Source of the DNA: Opitutia bacterium
GTDB lineage: Bacteria > Verrucomicrobiota > Verrucomicrobiia > Opitutales > Opitutaceae
DNA length: 64,000 nt
Direction: 5' to 3'
Assembly: GCA_016217545.1 (NCBI GenBank)
Contig: JACRHT010000012.1
Span: forward strand, 992,001-1,056,000
The position numbers and the translations under genes were made by a program. Under the pieces are notes generated by a model that saw only the letters and a program-made list of their open reading frames with translations, was not told the DNA's origin and did no database searches. Position 1 is the stretch's first letter. Each line of letters starts with the position of its first letter. Positions 24,362-32,901 of this stretch are shown here, in pieces.

Positions 24362-25632
24362 ATGATATCTGAAGCGCGGATTGCCCTGCGATCGTTGGCC
24401 AAGACGCCGGGTTTCACGGCGGCGGCGGTGCTTACGTTGGCGGCGGCGATCGCGGCGGCCAGCGCGCTGTTCAGCGCGCTCCAGCAGTTTGTCCTCAATC
24501 CGGTCTCGTTGCCGGAGCCGCAGCGGCTGGTGCACGTTTGGTCGAGGAATGTGTCGCGCAACACGGATTTCCCGACGATTTCCTGGCCGCGGGCCGAGGC
24601 GATCCAAAGGGCGCAGACGAGCTGCGCGGTGGTGTCGGTTTCGGCGTTCGACGCCCGCACCTTGACCGGTGTCGGCGAACCCACGCAGTTGACGCTCACG
24701 CGGGCGGCGCCGGAATCTCACGCGCGAAGAAAGCGTCGCGGGCGGGGCGAACGCGATCATGCTGAGTCACAAAATTTGGCAGACTCGTTTTGGTGGACGC
24801 GATGATGTGGTCGGCACGACGATCCGTCTCGGCGGCGCTGCCTACCAAGTGATCGGCGTGCTGCCACCGCTGGGACGTCCTTTCGCGGAGGTGGACGGTG
24901 TCGTCGGAAAACCGCTCGAGCTGTCGGATGCGACGCCGCAACAGATCCAAAACGGCGTGGGCTACTTCGAAATCTACGCCCGATTGCGGCCGGGCGTGAC
25001 GCTCGAGCAGGCGAATGAGGAATTGCGCACGATCGCGGCTAACGATGCGCGGGAGCAACCGGCGCGCGCGGATGCGGAGAACGTGAACGCGTATCACGAA
25101 GTGATCGACGACGTGGCGGGGGATCTCCGCCCGGCTTTCTACGCGCTGCTCGGCGCGGTCGTGGCGGTGCTGCTGATCGCGTGCGCCAACAACAGCCTAC
25201 ACCGTCGAAGGACAACCGGTGCGGCCGGCGGCGCAGCGCGGTCGCGCGGCGATGACGATGATCGCGCAATGGGCGGAGGCTGGCGATCCGGCCGCGGCGC
25301 GCGATCCAGCGGCGTTGCAGGCGGTGATGCGTCAAGCCGTGGCGAGCGTCGATCCGCAGCAGGCGATTTCGTATTTCTACACGTTGGATTTTCTGCGCGA
25401 GCGGGCGATGGGCGGGCTGCGCCTCGTGGCGGTGGGGTTGTTGCTTGGGTTGGCCGGTGCGATGGCGGCCTCGCGGGCGATCCGCAGCTTGTTGGTCGAT
25501 GTGCCGGCTTTTGATGCAGGCATATATTTGGCGGCGGCGGGGCTGTTCGGCGCGGTGGCTTTGGTGGCGTGTCTCGTGCCGGCGTTGCGGGCGTCGCGGG
25601 TGGATCCGATCGTGGCCTTGCGCAACGAGTGA
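24362..25632 (+). pseudogene. Broken ADOP/MacB-type ABC permease
   Basis: Remains of an 800-residue-class permease of the ADOP type. Segment 1 (from ATG 24362) has the start ARIALRSLAKTPGFTAAAVL with the first membrane helix and EPQRLVHVW. After a junction near 24715 the frame shifts and the TREESVAGGANAIMLSHKIW segment continues to GAVVAVLLIACAN near 25190. There the second and third helices and most of the following periplasmic domain are missing. Another frame then reads from about 25195 to the normal C-terminus DVPAFDAGIYLAAAGLFGAV...RASRVDPIVALRNE at 25632, itself with an internal gap before GLLLGLAGAMAASRA. At least three deletions, two changing frame, make it non-functional as one protein. 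Confidence 0.85.
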
Positions 25633-25644
25633 GGCGGGCAGGGC

Positions 25645-25676
25645 GGCAAAACAAAGCCCCGCGGTAAGGCGGGGCT
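25645..25676 (-). terminator. Intrinsic terminator of the desaturase gene
   Basis: Minus strand: AGCCCCGC (25676-25669) and GCGGGGCT (25662-25655), then TTGTTTTG. It lies 49 bp after the desaturase stop. Confidence 0.85.
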
Positions 25677-25724
25677 CGGTGGGTCAGGCGCGCGAAAGGC
25701 GCTGGGGCGAAGTGTGGCTGCCGC

Positions 25725-26960
25725 TCAGGTCGTCGGCGGGAGCGGGTTCTGGTTTTGCGGGGAAGTCGCGGGCGGTTGCTGCGCGAGTTCGGAGACGTCC
25801 TTGTGGATCGCGGGGCCGTCTTTCTTCTGCATCTGCGCGGCGACTTCGGGCGAGTTCACCGTCGCGATGGCGATGGCGGCGGCGGTGGGAACGACGCGGC
25901 GGAGAGTGTTGATCTCCTCCTGCACGGAAGAAATGGAGACGCGGCGGATGGTGTCGGCGTGGGCGTTGCGCTCGGCTTCCTCGTAGATGGATTTCGGGAC
26001 GGACTTGAGGCCCCAGATGAAGCCGGTGAGTGAGAGGGCCTTCAGGCCGTAGTAGGTGGGATCGATTTCCCACCAATAGAAACCGTTGCGCGTGGAGGAT
26101 TGGTAGCGGTGGTGGTTGTTGTGCCAGCCTTCGCCGAGGCAGACGATCGCGAGGATGAAACTGTTGCGCGAGTCGTCGGTGGTGTGGAAGCGGCGCTTGC
26201 CCCAGAGATGGGTGAAGGAGTTGATCGACGCGGTGCCGTGGAAGAGGGCGGTGGTGCTGATGAAGAAGCCCCAGACGAGGAGTTGTGAAGCGCTGGTGCC
26301 CAGCGAGGGCGCGACGGTCTCGAGCAGCGCGCCGAGGCCAAACAGGCCGAGCGCGAAGAGCACGGGGACCACGATGTCGAAGCGGTTCAGCCAGACGAGC
26401 TCGGGGTATTTGGTGAGGTCCTTGACCTTCGAGTAGTCGGTGGGGAAGTTGCGCTTCGAGGTGATCCAACCGATGTGCGACCAGAGGAAGCCGTGGACGT
26501 GCGGCGAGTGGGCGTCTTCCTCGTCGTCGGAGTGCAGGTGGTGGTGGCGGTGGTGATAGGCCCACCAGAGCGGACCGCGCTGGACGGTGGTGCCTGCCCA
26601 GAGCGCGAGGAGGAATTGGCCAAAGCGCGACGTGCTGTAGGTTTTGTGCGAGAAGTAGCGGTGCAGGATGCCGGTGACGGCAAACATGCGCACGACGTAG
26701 AGGAACACCGCGGTCCAGACGGCGAACCAGCTCCAGCCCACCCAGATCACTCCGAGGCAGCCGAGGTGGAGCACGATGAACGGAATGCAGCGGACGAGGT
26801 TCACGCCGTCCGGCTGGGCGCGGATGGCTTCGGGGGATTCAAGGGTGTAGTCGGAATCGACCCACTGAACGAGCGAGGCGCCGAAGCGGCGGAGAGAAGC
26901 GAGAGGAGATGACACGAGACGGAGACGAGAGGTTGAATCCGGACGGAAGCTCCACCTCAC
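25725..26960 (-). CDS. Acyl-CoA/acyl-lipid delta-9 desaturase
   Basis: Membrane di-iron enzyme that uses oxygen to put a cis double bond into a saturated acyl chain. The three His boxes are intact: HRYFSH (near residue 100), HRHHH (near 137) and EGWHNNHH (near 275). Four or five membrane segments. Beyond the usual end is an extension of about 70 residues rich in Ala, Gln and Pro (to NQNPLPPTT). Start uncertain: the GTG at 26960 gives 411 residues; the GTG at 26915 (MSSPLASLRRFG) is equally plausible. The product double bonds are what Cfa-like enzymes in the neighbouring operon need. It implies aerobic metabolism. Confidence 0.92.
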   Translation of the reverse strand: MRWSFRPDSTSRLRLVSSPLASLRRFGASLVQWVDSDYTLESPEAIRAQPDGVNLVRCIPFIVLHLGCLGVIWVGWSWFAVWTAVFLYVVRMFAVTGILHRYFSHKTYSTSRFGQFLLALWAGTTVQRGPLWWAYHHRHHHLHSDDEEDAHSPHVHGFLWSHIGWITSKRNFPTDYSKVKDLTKYPELVWLNRFDIVVPVLFALGLFGLGALLETVAPSLGTSASQLLVWGFFISTTALFHGTASINSFTHLWGKRRFHTTDDSRNSFILAIVCLGEGWHNNHHRYQSSTRNGFYWWEIDPTYYGLKALSLTGFIWGLKSVPKSIYEEAERNAHADTIRRVSISSVQEEINTLRRVVPTAAAIAIATVNSPEVAAQMQKKDGPAIHKDVSELAQQPPATSPQNQNPLPPTT

Positions 26961-27033
26961 GGTGGGCGCAAGCGCCCAATGCGAGCAGCGGAGATTTTGT
27001 TGCTGGTTTCTACGTGTCGCTCAGAGGCACGAA

Positions 27034-27066
27034 GGCAAAAAGAAAGCCGCCTCCGAGGAGGCGGCT
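27034..27066 (-). terminator. Intrinsic terminator of the Ala/Gln-repeat gene
   Basis: Minus strand: AGCCGCCTC (27066-27058), loop CTCG, GAGGCGGCT (27053-27045), then TTCTTTTTG. Confidence 0.9.
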
Positions 27067-27099
27067 GAAAGTGAAATCGCTGACGCGAAGCGGTGTCGA

Positions 27100-27876
27100 T
27101 CAGCGCGGGCTGGCCGAACCTTGGTTGACCGGCTGCTCGGCCGGCTGCTGCTGCTGCTGGTCCTGGTCCTGCTGCTGCTGCTGCCCCGCATCGTTGCCCT
27201 GCTGCTGCTGCGTATTCTGCTGGGTGGCCTGCGCGACTTGCTGAGTGACACTCGGAGCTGCGGCCACAACGACGGGGTTTAGCGAAATGGCGGTGGCGCT
27301 TTGGGTGATAGCGTTCGCGATAGCCGGAGCGGCGGCCTGAACGGCGGGCGAGGCAGCAACGGTAGCGGTGCTCACCGCAATTTGCGCAGCCGTTGCGGGC
27401 GCAGCGGCGATGACGTTCGGTTGCGAAGCGACAGAGACCGCGGATTGTGCCACTTGGGCGGCGACCTGCGGAGCAGCGGCGGAGACGGTGGGGTTGGCCA
27501 CGATCGAGGCGGCCGAGGCGGCGAGGCTGGCCGCTTGGGCGGGATTCGAGGCGGCCAGCGTGGTGGCGATCTGCGCCACTGTTTGGGCGAGGGCGGCGGC
27601 GGCGGCAGGTGTGGCCGTGTTGGCGGCTTGCGCGACGGCTTGGCCGATTTGGGCGGCCAGCGCGGGATTGGTGCGCGCCAGAGCCGCGAGCGCTGGGGCA
27701 TTACCCGTGGCGATGGCCCGCTGGACCTGAGCCGCGAGCGGGGGCGGCAGAGCTTGGTTTGACCGGGGCGGCGCTCCAATATCCGGTGGCGGCGTGCCCT
27801 GGGCGAACGAATTGACGGAGGAAAGAACCAAACCGGCGGCGACGCCGAGGATCGAGAGTGTGCGTGTGAGTTTCAT
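27100..27876 (-). CDS. Secreted Ala-rich repeat protein with a Gln-rich tail
   Basis: 258 residues with a clear signal peptide (MKLTRTLSILGVAAGLVLSS, cleavage after NSFAQ). The mature part is about one third Ala. From residue ~115 to 215 it contains four imperfect repeats of about 24 residues, each with a core like NP(T)VSAAAPQVAAQVAQSA. The C-terminal ~45 residues are runs of Gln broken by Asn and Asp (QQQQQDQDQQQQQPAEQ). No Cys. I know no family; the pattern suggests a helical, possibly fibrous or surface-coating protein. ATG at 27876; strong terminator 34 bp after the stop. Confidence 0.7.
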   Translation of the reverse strand: MKLTRTLSILGVAAGLVLSSVNSFAQGTPPPDIGAPPRSNQALPPPLAAQVQRAIATGNAPALAALARTNPALAAQIGQAVAQAANTATPAAAAALAQTVAQIATTLAASNPAQAASLAASAASIVANPTVSAAAPQVAAQVAQSAVSVASQPNVIAAAPATAAQIAVSTATVAASPAVQAAAPAIANAITQSATAISLNPVVVAAAPSVTQQVAQATQQNTQQQQGNDAGQQQQQDQDQQQQQPAEQPVNQGSASPR

Positions 27877-28219
27877 GGTCAGCGAGTGGGTCAACGTCGG
27901 ATTCAATGACGAAAGGTTAGGAAGAACAAAAGCAAATTCTTTGCCCGCTTGGACATAGTTAGCTCTCCGGCTCAGTGGCGACGAGCAGGGAGAGCAAAGC
28001 GAGGATGATAACGGACACTAACATGACGGGTGTTTCGGTGCTGATTCAGAGCGACTTGAGCAGGATTTGTTCCTGCGCTCGCCGCTTGTGACGCGTGGAA
28101 GGGTCTGAATGGAGGCGGAGTGGTCGCGTGCGCAAGCAAATCGTGCGTCCTCCCAGTCCAATGGCCCATGTTACCAAACATCGCTGGCGTTTTCGGGTCT
28201 GTTGGCTCATCTTCGGCGC
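27877..28219. other. Divergent intergenic region, 343 bp
   Basis: Lies between the Ala/Gln-repeat gene (minus) and the DUF3016 gene (plus), so it must hold both promoters, but I see no convincing -35/-10 pair. It is more AT-rich than its surroundings. The only open frame of note is a 21-codon hydrophobic minus-strand frame at 27959-28024. I see no repeat or RNA structure here. Confidence 0.5.
27959..28024 (-). CDS. Possible 21-residue membrane peptide
   Basis: ATG at 28024 to TAA at 27959 encodes MLVSVIILALLSLLVATEPE plus Ser: one hydrophobic helix with a short acidic tail, the shape of small membrane peptides and type I toxins. There is no clear ribosome-binding site, and such frames arise by chance, so this is tentative. 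Confidence 0.22.
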   Translation of the reverse strand: MLVSVIILALLSLLVATEPES

Positions 28220-28738
28220 ATGAAAGCTTTGCGCCCACTCCTAATCCTCGCGGGAGCGCTTTGCGGCACGTTGGCCTTCGCCGCCGAAAAGACCTCCACG
28301 CCGTCGCCCGTCGAAGTCACCTTCCAGAATCCGGCGGAATTTTCCGATTTCACCGACAGCTCGACATCGCGCGATTCCGGGCAGGAACATCTGATGGATC
28401 AGATGCGCGCCCACTTGCAGGATCGGGCTGCGGCTCGCCTCGCGCCGGGCCAGAAGCTCCAAATCAAATTCACGAACGTCGATCTTGCCGGCGATTTTGA
28501 GCCGTGGCGCGGTCCGCAGATGAACGACATCCGCATCGTGAAGGACCTCTATCCCCCGCGGGCTACGATCGAGTTCAAGCTGATCAACGCCGACGGCTCG
28601 ATCGCGGCCCAGGGCGAACGCAAACTCCAGAATCTCGGTTTCCTGATGAGTTCGCCGTTCCCGCGCGACGATTCGCTGCGTTGGGACAAGGATATGCTGA
28701 ACGACTGGCTCGCGCAGGAATTCCCGCGCAAGAAGTAA
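28220..28738 (+). CDS. DUF3016 secreted protein
   Basis: 172 residues with a signal peptide (MKALRPLLILAGALCGTLAF ending AAEK). The mature part matches DUF3016: VEVTFQNPAEFSDFTDSS, LAPGQKLQIKFTNVDLAGDF, EPWRGPQMNDIRIVKDLYPP and GERKLQNLGF. The function of the family is unknown; it is probably periplasmic. I use the ATG at 28220; the frame is open to 28109, but the added residues are not leader-like. Confidence 0.85.
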   Translation: MKALRPLLILAGALCGTLAFAAEKTSTPSPVEVTFQNPAEFSDFTDSSTSRDSGQEHLMDQMRAHLQDRAAARLAPGQKLQIKFTNVDLAGDFEPWRGPQMNDIRIVKDLYPPRATIEFKLINADGSIAAQGERKLQNLGFLMSSPFPRDDSLRWDKDMLNDWLAQEFPRKK

Positions 28739-29059
28739 CCGCGCGGCCGGTTGTGCTTTTTAAATCTTTGAGCGCCGCATGAAGCGGCGCTCTTTCGTTT
28801 TGGAGAACGGAGCACGCCTCGCCGGGCGCAGGAAAGTTGGCTTAACGTCTTCGCGGCAAGGGTCTAAAGGTCCGGCGTCCGGAATTGCCCTTGCGTTTAC
28901 GCCCAGACCGTGGACTGTTCCCGCCGTTCGTTTAGAGTTTTCGAGTTAGATGACAGGATCTGGTGAGTCGTTGGCTGAGCTGCTTGGCTTAAGTGATGAT
29001 TTGAAACCCACAGTGGGAACGGACTGGCAGCAGACGAGAGCCCTCAACGACATCATCAC
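28739..29059. other. Intergenic region with a terminator and the RRM gene leader, 321 bp
   Basis: Holds the DUF3016 terminator at 28770-28800 and, from about 28860, the upstream region of the RRM protein gene. A small hairpin CCCAC-AGT-GGG lies near 29009-29019, about 45 bp before the start codon; genes of this family often have long regulatory leaders. I see no gene and no confident promoter. Confidence 0.4.
28770..28800 (+). terminator. Intrinsic terminator of the DUF3016 gene
   Basis: GAGCGCCGC (28770-28778) and GCGGCGCTC (28784-28792), followed by TTTCGTTT. Confidence 0.9.
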
Positions 29060-29461
29060 ATGAGCAACTCCAAACTCTACGTCGGTAACCTCTCGTTCCA
29101 GACCACCGAAGAAGAACTGCGCGCTCACTTCGAGCAGTTCGGCGCCGTCACCGACATCTATGTCGCGATGGACAAGTTCACGGGCCGCCCGCGCGGCTTC
29201 GCGTTCGTGACCATGGGCACGCCGGAAGAGGCGAAGGCCGCCATCGAGAAGACCAACGGTGTCCAACTCGGCGGTCGCGCCCTCCAGGTCAATGAAGCCC
29301 GTCCGAAGGAAGACCGTCCGGCTGGCGGCGGCTTCGGCGGCGGCGGCGAGCGTCGCGGCTTCGGCGGCGGCGGTCGCGGTGGCTTCGGCGGTGGCCGTGG
29401 CGGCCGCGGCGGCGACCGTGGCGATCGCGGTGGCTTCGGTGGCGGTCGCGACCGTTACTAA
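29060..29461 (+). CDS. RRM RNA-binding protein with a Gly-rich tail
   Basis: 133 residues: one RNA-recognition motif (residues 4-82) with RNP2 LYVGNL and RNP1 RGFAFVTM, then a Gly/Arg-rich tail ([20 protein letters not shown] and on). The layout matches cold-inducible Rbp proteins of cyanobacteria and other bacteria, which bind single-stranded RNA, probably as chaperones. The next gene but one terminator away is a DEAD-box helicase with a similar Gly-rich tail, suggesting a shared role in RNA unfolding. ATG at 29060. Confidence 0.93.
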   Translation: MSNSKLYVGNLSFQTTEEELRAHFEQFGAVTDIYVAMDKFTGRPRGFAFVTMGTPEEAKAAIEKTNGVQLGGRALQVNEARPKEDRPAGGGFGGGGERRGFGGGGRGGFGGGRGGRGGDRGDRGGFGGGRDRY

Positions 29462-29499
29462 GCCGTCTCGTTTGCGCCTCGCAAACTGACTGATTTTCG

Positions 29500-29535
29500 G
29501 GGCGGAGCCCAAGCGGCTCCGCCCTTTTGTTTTTT
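29500..29535 (+). terminator. Intrinsic terminator of the RRM gene
   Basis: Perfect 10-bp stem GGGCGGAGCC (29500-29509) / GGCTCCGCCC (29515-29524), followed by TTTTGTTTTTT. Confidence 0.95.
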
Positions 29536-29696
29536 CCGGGCGAGTCACTCATCCGCTAGTTCGCTAGTCGTCGCCGCATTTATCATCCGCGTGTGCGAGC
29601 CCCAAGCTCGTCGCGCCCCTCGCGGGTTCCGCGCTCATCGCGGCCGCGTTTTCCATTTTAGCGTCGATCTGTGCGCGACAGTGGTTCGTTCCTCTC

Positions 29697-31016
29697 ATGC
29701 CTTTTAAAGCTCTCAATCTCTCCGAGTCCGTCCTCCGCGGCATCCAAGCCGCCGGCTACACCGACCCGACTCCCATCCAACTCCGCGCGATTCCCGTCGT
29801 GCTCGGCGGCGGCGACCTCATCGGCTCGGCCCAGACCGGCACCGGCAAGACCGCGGCCTTCGCGCTTCCGATCCTCTCGCGCCTCGAAAAACACGCCGCC
29901 AAGCCGCGCGTGCTCGTGCTCGAGCCCACGCGCGAACTCGCCGCGCAAGTCGAGACCGCGTTCCGAGATTTCGCGCGCTTCACCGATCTCCGCACCGTCG
30001 CCGTCTTCGGCGGCGTCGGCTACGGCCTCCAACGCAGCGAACTGCGCAAAGGCGTCGACGTCATCTGCGCCACGCCCGGCCGCCTCATGGATTACGTGAA
30101 GGACGGTTCGATCAACCTGCGCGACATCCAGATTCTCGTCCTCGACGAAGTCGACCGCATGCTCGACATGGGCTTCCTGCCCGTCGTGAAGGACATCATC
30201 AGCCGCTGCCCGCGCGAGCGGCAGACGCTGTTCTTCTCCGCGACCGTTCCGCCTGAAATCCAGGCCGTCGCGTCCTTCGCTCTGCGCAATCCGGCGCGCG
30301 TTGAAGTCGGCGTGAACCGCTCGGTCAACCGCTCGATCAATCACGCACTCTATCCCGTCGCGCTCGCGCAGAAGTTCGACCTCCTAGTTGCGCTCCTCGC
30401 GAAAACCGATTTCGACAGCGTGCTCGTCTTCTCGCGCACGAAGCACGGCGCCGACAAGATCGCCCGCAAGCTCAAGGCCGCGAACCACAGCGTCGCCGTC
30501 CTCCACGCGAACCGCTCGCAGAACCAGCGCATCGAGGCACTCGCCGGCTTCAAGTCCGGCAAATACGAGGTGATGGTCGCGACCGACATCGCCGCGCGCG
30601 GCATCGACGTCGCCGGCGTCACGCACGTCATCAATTACGACGTCCCGGAAAATCCCGAGGACTATGTCCACCGCATCGGCCGCACCGGCCGCGCGCAGGC
30701 CGTCGGCGACGCGTTCACGCTCGTCACGCCGGAAAACGCCGACGACATCCGCGACATCCAGCGCTTCATCGGCCAAAAGATCCCCGAGCTTCGCCTCGAG
30801 GGCTTCGATTACCTGCCGTTCGGCGTCGCGCAGCCCAAGCAGCCGCGCGGTCAGCACGGCGGTGGCGGCCATCGCAACGGCGGCCATCGTGGGGGTGGTG
30901 GCGGCGGTGGCGGTGGCGGTCAGCGCGGTGGCTTTCGCGGCGGACGCGGTGGCGGTCACCCGAACCGCGACAGCAACGGCGGCAAAGTCGGCTTCAGCTT
31001 CCGCGGGCGCCGCTGA
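29697..31016 (+). CDS. DEAD-box-family RNA helicase (RhlE-like)
   Basis: 439-residue ATP-dependent RNA helicase. Motifs in order: Q motif YTDPTPIQLRAIP, Walker A SAQTGTGKT (near residue 45), PTRELA, TPGRLM, motif II VLDEVD (DEVD, not DEAD), SAT, then the second RecA domain with ATDIAARGIDVAGVTHVINY and HRIGRTGRA. A tail of about 65 Gly/Arg/His-rich residues ends in FSFRGRR. Such enzymes act in ribosome assembly and RNA decay. The Ala-to-Val change in motif II is tolerated in some relatives, as both catalytic acidic residues remain. ATG at 29697. Confidence 0.95.
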   Translation: MPFKALNLSESVLRGIQAAGYTDPTPIQLRAIPVVLGGGDLIGSAQTGTGKTAAFALPILSRLEKHAAKPRVLVLEPTRELAAQVETAFRDFARFTDLRTVAVFGGVGYGLQRSELRKGVDVICATPGRLMDYVKDGSINLRDIQILVLDEVDRMLDMGFLPVVKDIISRCPRERQTLFFSATVPPEIQAVASFALRNPARVEVGVNRSVNRSINHALYPVALAQKFDLLVALLAKTDFDSVLVFSRTKHGADKIARKLKAANHSVAVLHANRSQNQRIEALAGFKSGKYEVMVATDIAARGIDVAGVTHVINYDVPENPEDYVHRIGRTGRAQAVGDAFTLVTPENADDIRDIQRFIGQKIPELRLEGFDYLPFGVAQPKQPRGQHGGGGHRNGGHRGGGGGGGGGGQRGGFRGGRGGGHPNRDSNGGKVGFSFRGRR

Positions 31017-31043
31017 GGCGCGCGGACATCTTTGCGAATCACG

Positions 31044-31068
31044 AGGCGCACTTCGGTGCGCCTTTTTT
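31044..31068 (+). terminator. Intrinsic terminator of the helicase gene
   Basis: AGGCGCAC (31044-31051), a TTCG tetraloop, GTGCGCCT (31056-31063), then five further T. Confidence 0.95.
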
Positions 31069-31130
31069 GCGCGTGGACGAAGCTTGCCCGGCGACGCGGC
31101 AGGCTGTTCTGCTCGCCGGCCCCACCGGTC

Positions 31131-31742
31131 ATGCCCGCTTCCGTCGCCGCAGTCCAAAAACACCTCGCGCGCCTCGCGGCGTGTCGCGCTTGCCCGCGCA
31201 TGCACAAACCCGTGGTCGTCGGGCGCCCCGTGGCCTCGCGCATCCTGCTCGTCGGCCAGGCGCCCGGCGACAAGGAGCCCGTCCTCGGCCGACCCTTCGC
31301 GTGGACCGCCGGCAAGACGCTCTTCAAGTGGTTTAACGAAGCGCTCGGCTGGACCGAAGACGAGACGCGCGACCGCATCTACTTCGCGGCGATGTGCCGC
31401 TGTTTCCCCGGCAAAAAAGCCACCGGCGGCGACCGCGTGCCCGACGAAGACGAGATCGCTGCTTGCGGACGCTGGCTCGATGCGGAACTCGACCTCCTCG
31501 AGCCCGCGCTCGTGCTCCCCGTCGGCAAGCTCGCCATCACGCGCTTCCTGCCGCCCGCGCCGTTGAACGACATCATCGGAAAGAAATTCCGCATCGAGCA
31601 CCGCGGCCGCGCGCTCGATTGCATCCCGCTGCCGCACCCGAGCGGCGCCTCGCCTTGGCACCGCATGGAGCCCGGCAAAACGCTCCTCCGCCAGGCGCTC
31701 GCGCAGGTGGCGAAACACCCCGCGATTCGCGCCTGCGTGTAA
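31131..31742 (+). CDS. Uracil-DNA glycosylase superfamily protein
   Basis: 203 residues with the uracil-DNA-glycosylase fold: ILLVGQAPGDKEPVLGRPF (motif A, like the GEAPG of family 4) and CIPLPHPSGASPWHR (motif B). LAACRACPRMHKPVV near residue 20 and CRCFPGKKA later carry cysteines that could ligate an iron-sulfur cluster as in families 4 and 5, though the spacing is not standard enough to be sure. It probably removes uracil from DNA. I use the ATG at 31131; the longer frame from 31032 runs through the preceding terminator region. Confidence 0.87.
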   Translation: MPASVAAVQKHLARLAACRACPRMHKPVVVGRPVASRILLVGQAPGDKEPVLGRPFAWTAGKTLFKWFNEALGWTEDETRDRIYFAAMCRCFPGKKATGGDRVPDEDEIAACGRWLDAELDLLEPALVLPVGKLAITRFLPPAPLNDIIGKKFRIEHRGRALDCIPLPHPSGASPWHRMEPGKTLLRQALAQVAKHPAIRACV

Positions 31743-31800
31743 CCCGGGGTTTTCGGTTGCGTCGTCTGGAGCGCGACGCTGTGTTGCGCGCACTATTTTC

Positions 31801-32901
31801 ATGAAGTTTCGGTTCCGGCTTTTGCTCCTCCCACTGCTCGCGCTGACGTCGCTCGCGCTCGCGAAAACCAAGGCGACCACGCACGCCACGCCGTCGCCCG
31901 GCAGCTATGCCGGCGCCATCGTGATCGACGCCGCCACCGGCCAGGCGATTTGGGAAGACAGCGCCGACGTGGCCAACCCGCCCGCGAGCATGACGAAGCT
32001 CATGACCTTCGCCGTGCTGCACGACAAACTAGCCGACGGCTCGCTCACGCTCCAGACGATGGTGCAAGTCGACGCGTCCGACGCCAAAATGGGCGGCACG
32101 CAGGTCTATCTCGATCCGCGCGAGCAATTCACAGTCGAAGAGCTCATCTACGCGATGATGATCCAGTCCGCCAACGACGCCGCGCACGCGCTCGCGCGCA
32201 CTGCCGCCGGCTCCGTCGAGGGCTTCGTCGAGCAGATGAACGCCAAGGCGCGCAGCCTCGGCATGAACAGCACGACGTTCCGCTCGCCGCACGGCTTGCC
32301 GCCGCCGAGCCGCCGCGTCAGCGAGGGCGACCTCTCGACGCCGCGCGACTTCGCCAAGCTCTGCCGCTACCTCGTGCAGAACACCGACGTCCTGAAATAC
32401 ACTTCGGTTCGCGAGCGCGCCTTCGCCCCCGCGCGCGCGAAGGGTCCGGTCGTGATGATCAACCATAACAAGCTTCTCGGCAAAATCGCCGGCGTGGACG
32501 GTCTCAAAACGGGCTACACCGAGGCCGCCGGCTACTGCCTCAGCGCCACCGCCGAGCGCAACGGCCGTCGCATCGTCGCCGTGATCATGGGCTCGTTCGG
32601 CCCGAACCGCTCGGTCGACAAGGGCCGCGCGCGCGACCTGAAGATGATCGAGCTGATCGATCGCGCCTTCGCCAATCTGCCGCCGAAGCCGGTGGATTTG
32701 GGCGCCGCGGGCGCGCCCGCGGCGCATCCCGCCGCCAGCGCCTCCGCTGCCGATACCATGCCCACCGTCAAGACCGCCGCGGTTCCCGCCGCGCCGGCCA
32801 CCCCGGCCGCGCATGCGTCGAACGATGATTCCTCGACGGCGAAGGAACCGGCGGTAGTCTTCCGCGTCATTACTCCTGCCACTTCGCCGAAGAAACCATG
32901 A
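31801..32901 (+). CDS. D-alanyl-D-alanine carboxypeptidase (PBP5/DacA-like)
   Basis: Exported serine peptidase that trims the terminal D-Ala from peptidoglycan stem peptides. 366 residues: signal peptide (MKFRFRLLLLPLLALTSLAL), then the S11 motifs in order: SMTKLM (SxxK, near residue 62), SAND (SxN, near 120) and KTGYTEAAGYC (KTG, near 238). The usual beta-rich C-terminal domain and membrane anchor are replaced by about 65 Ala/Pro/Thr-rich residues, so it may be soluble in the periplasm. Its stop overlaps the FKBP gene start (ATGA). Confidence 0.94.
   Translation: MKFRFRLLLLPLLALTSLALAKTKATTHATPSPGSYAGAIVIDAATGQAIWEDSADVANPPASMTKLMTFAVLHDKLADGSLTLQTMVQVDASDAKMGGTQVYLDPREQFTVEELIYAMMIQSANDAAHALARTAAGSVEGFVEQMNAKARSLGMNSTTFRSPHGLPPPSRRVSEGDLSTPRDFAKLCRYLVQNTDVLKYTSVRERAFAPARAKGPVVMINHNKLLGKIAGVDGLKTGYTEAAGYCLSATAERNGRRIVAVIMGSFGPNRSVDKGRARDLKMIELIDRAFANLPPKPVDLGAAGAPAAHPAASASAADTMPTVKTAAVPAAPATPAAHASNDDSSTAKEPAVVFRVITPATSPKKP

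Noticed and set aside
30384-31889. Open minus-strand frame of 501 codons
   Set aside because: Antisense to the helicase and UDG-family genes; it crosses a strong terminator and has no domain.
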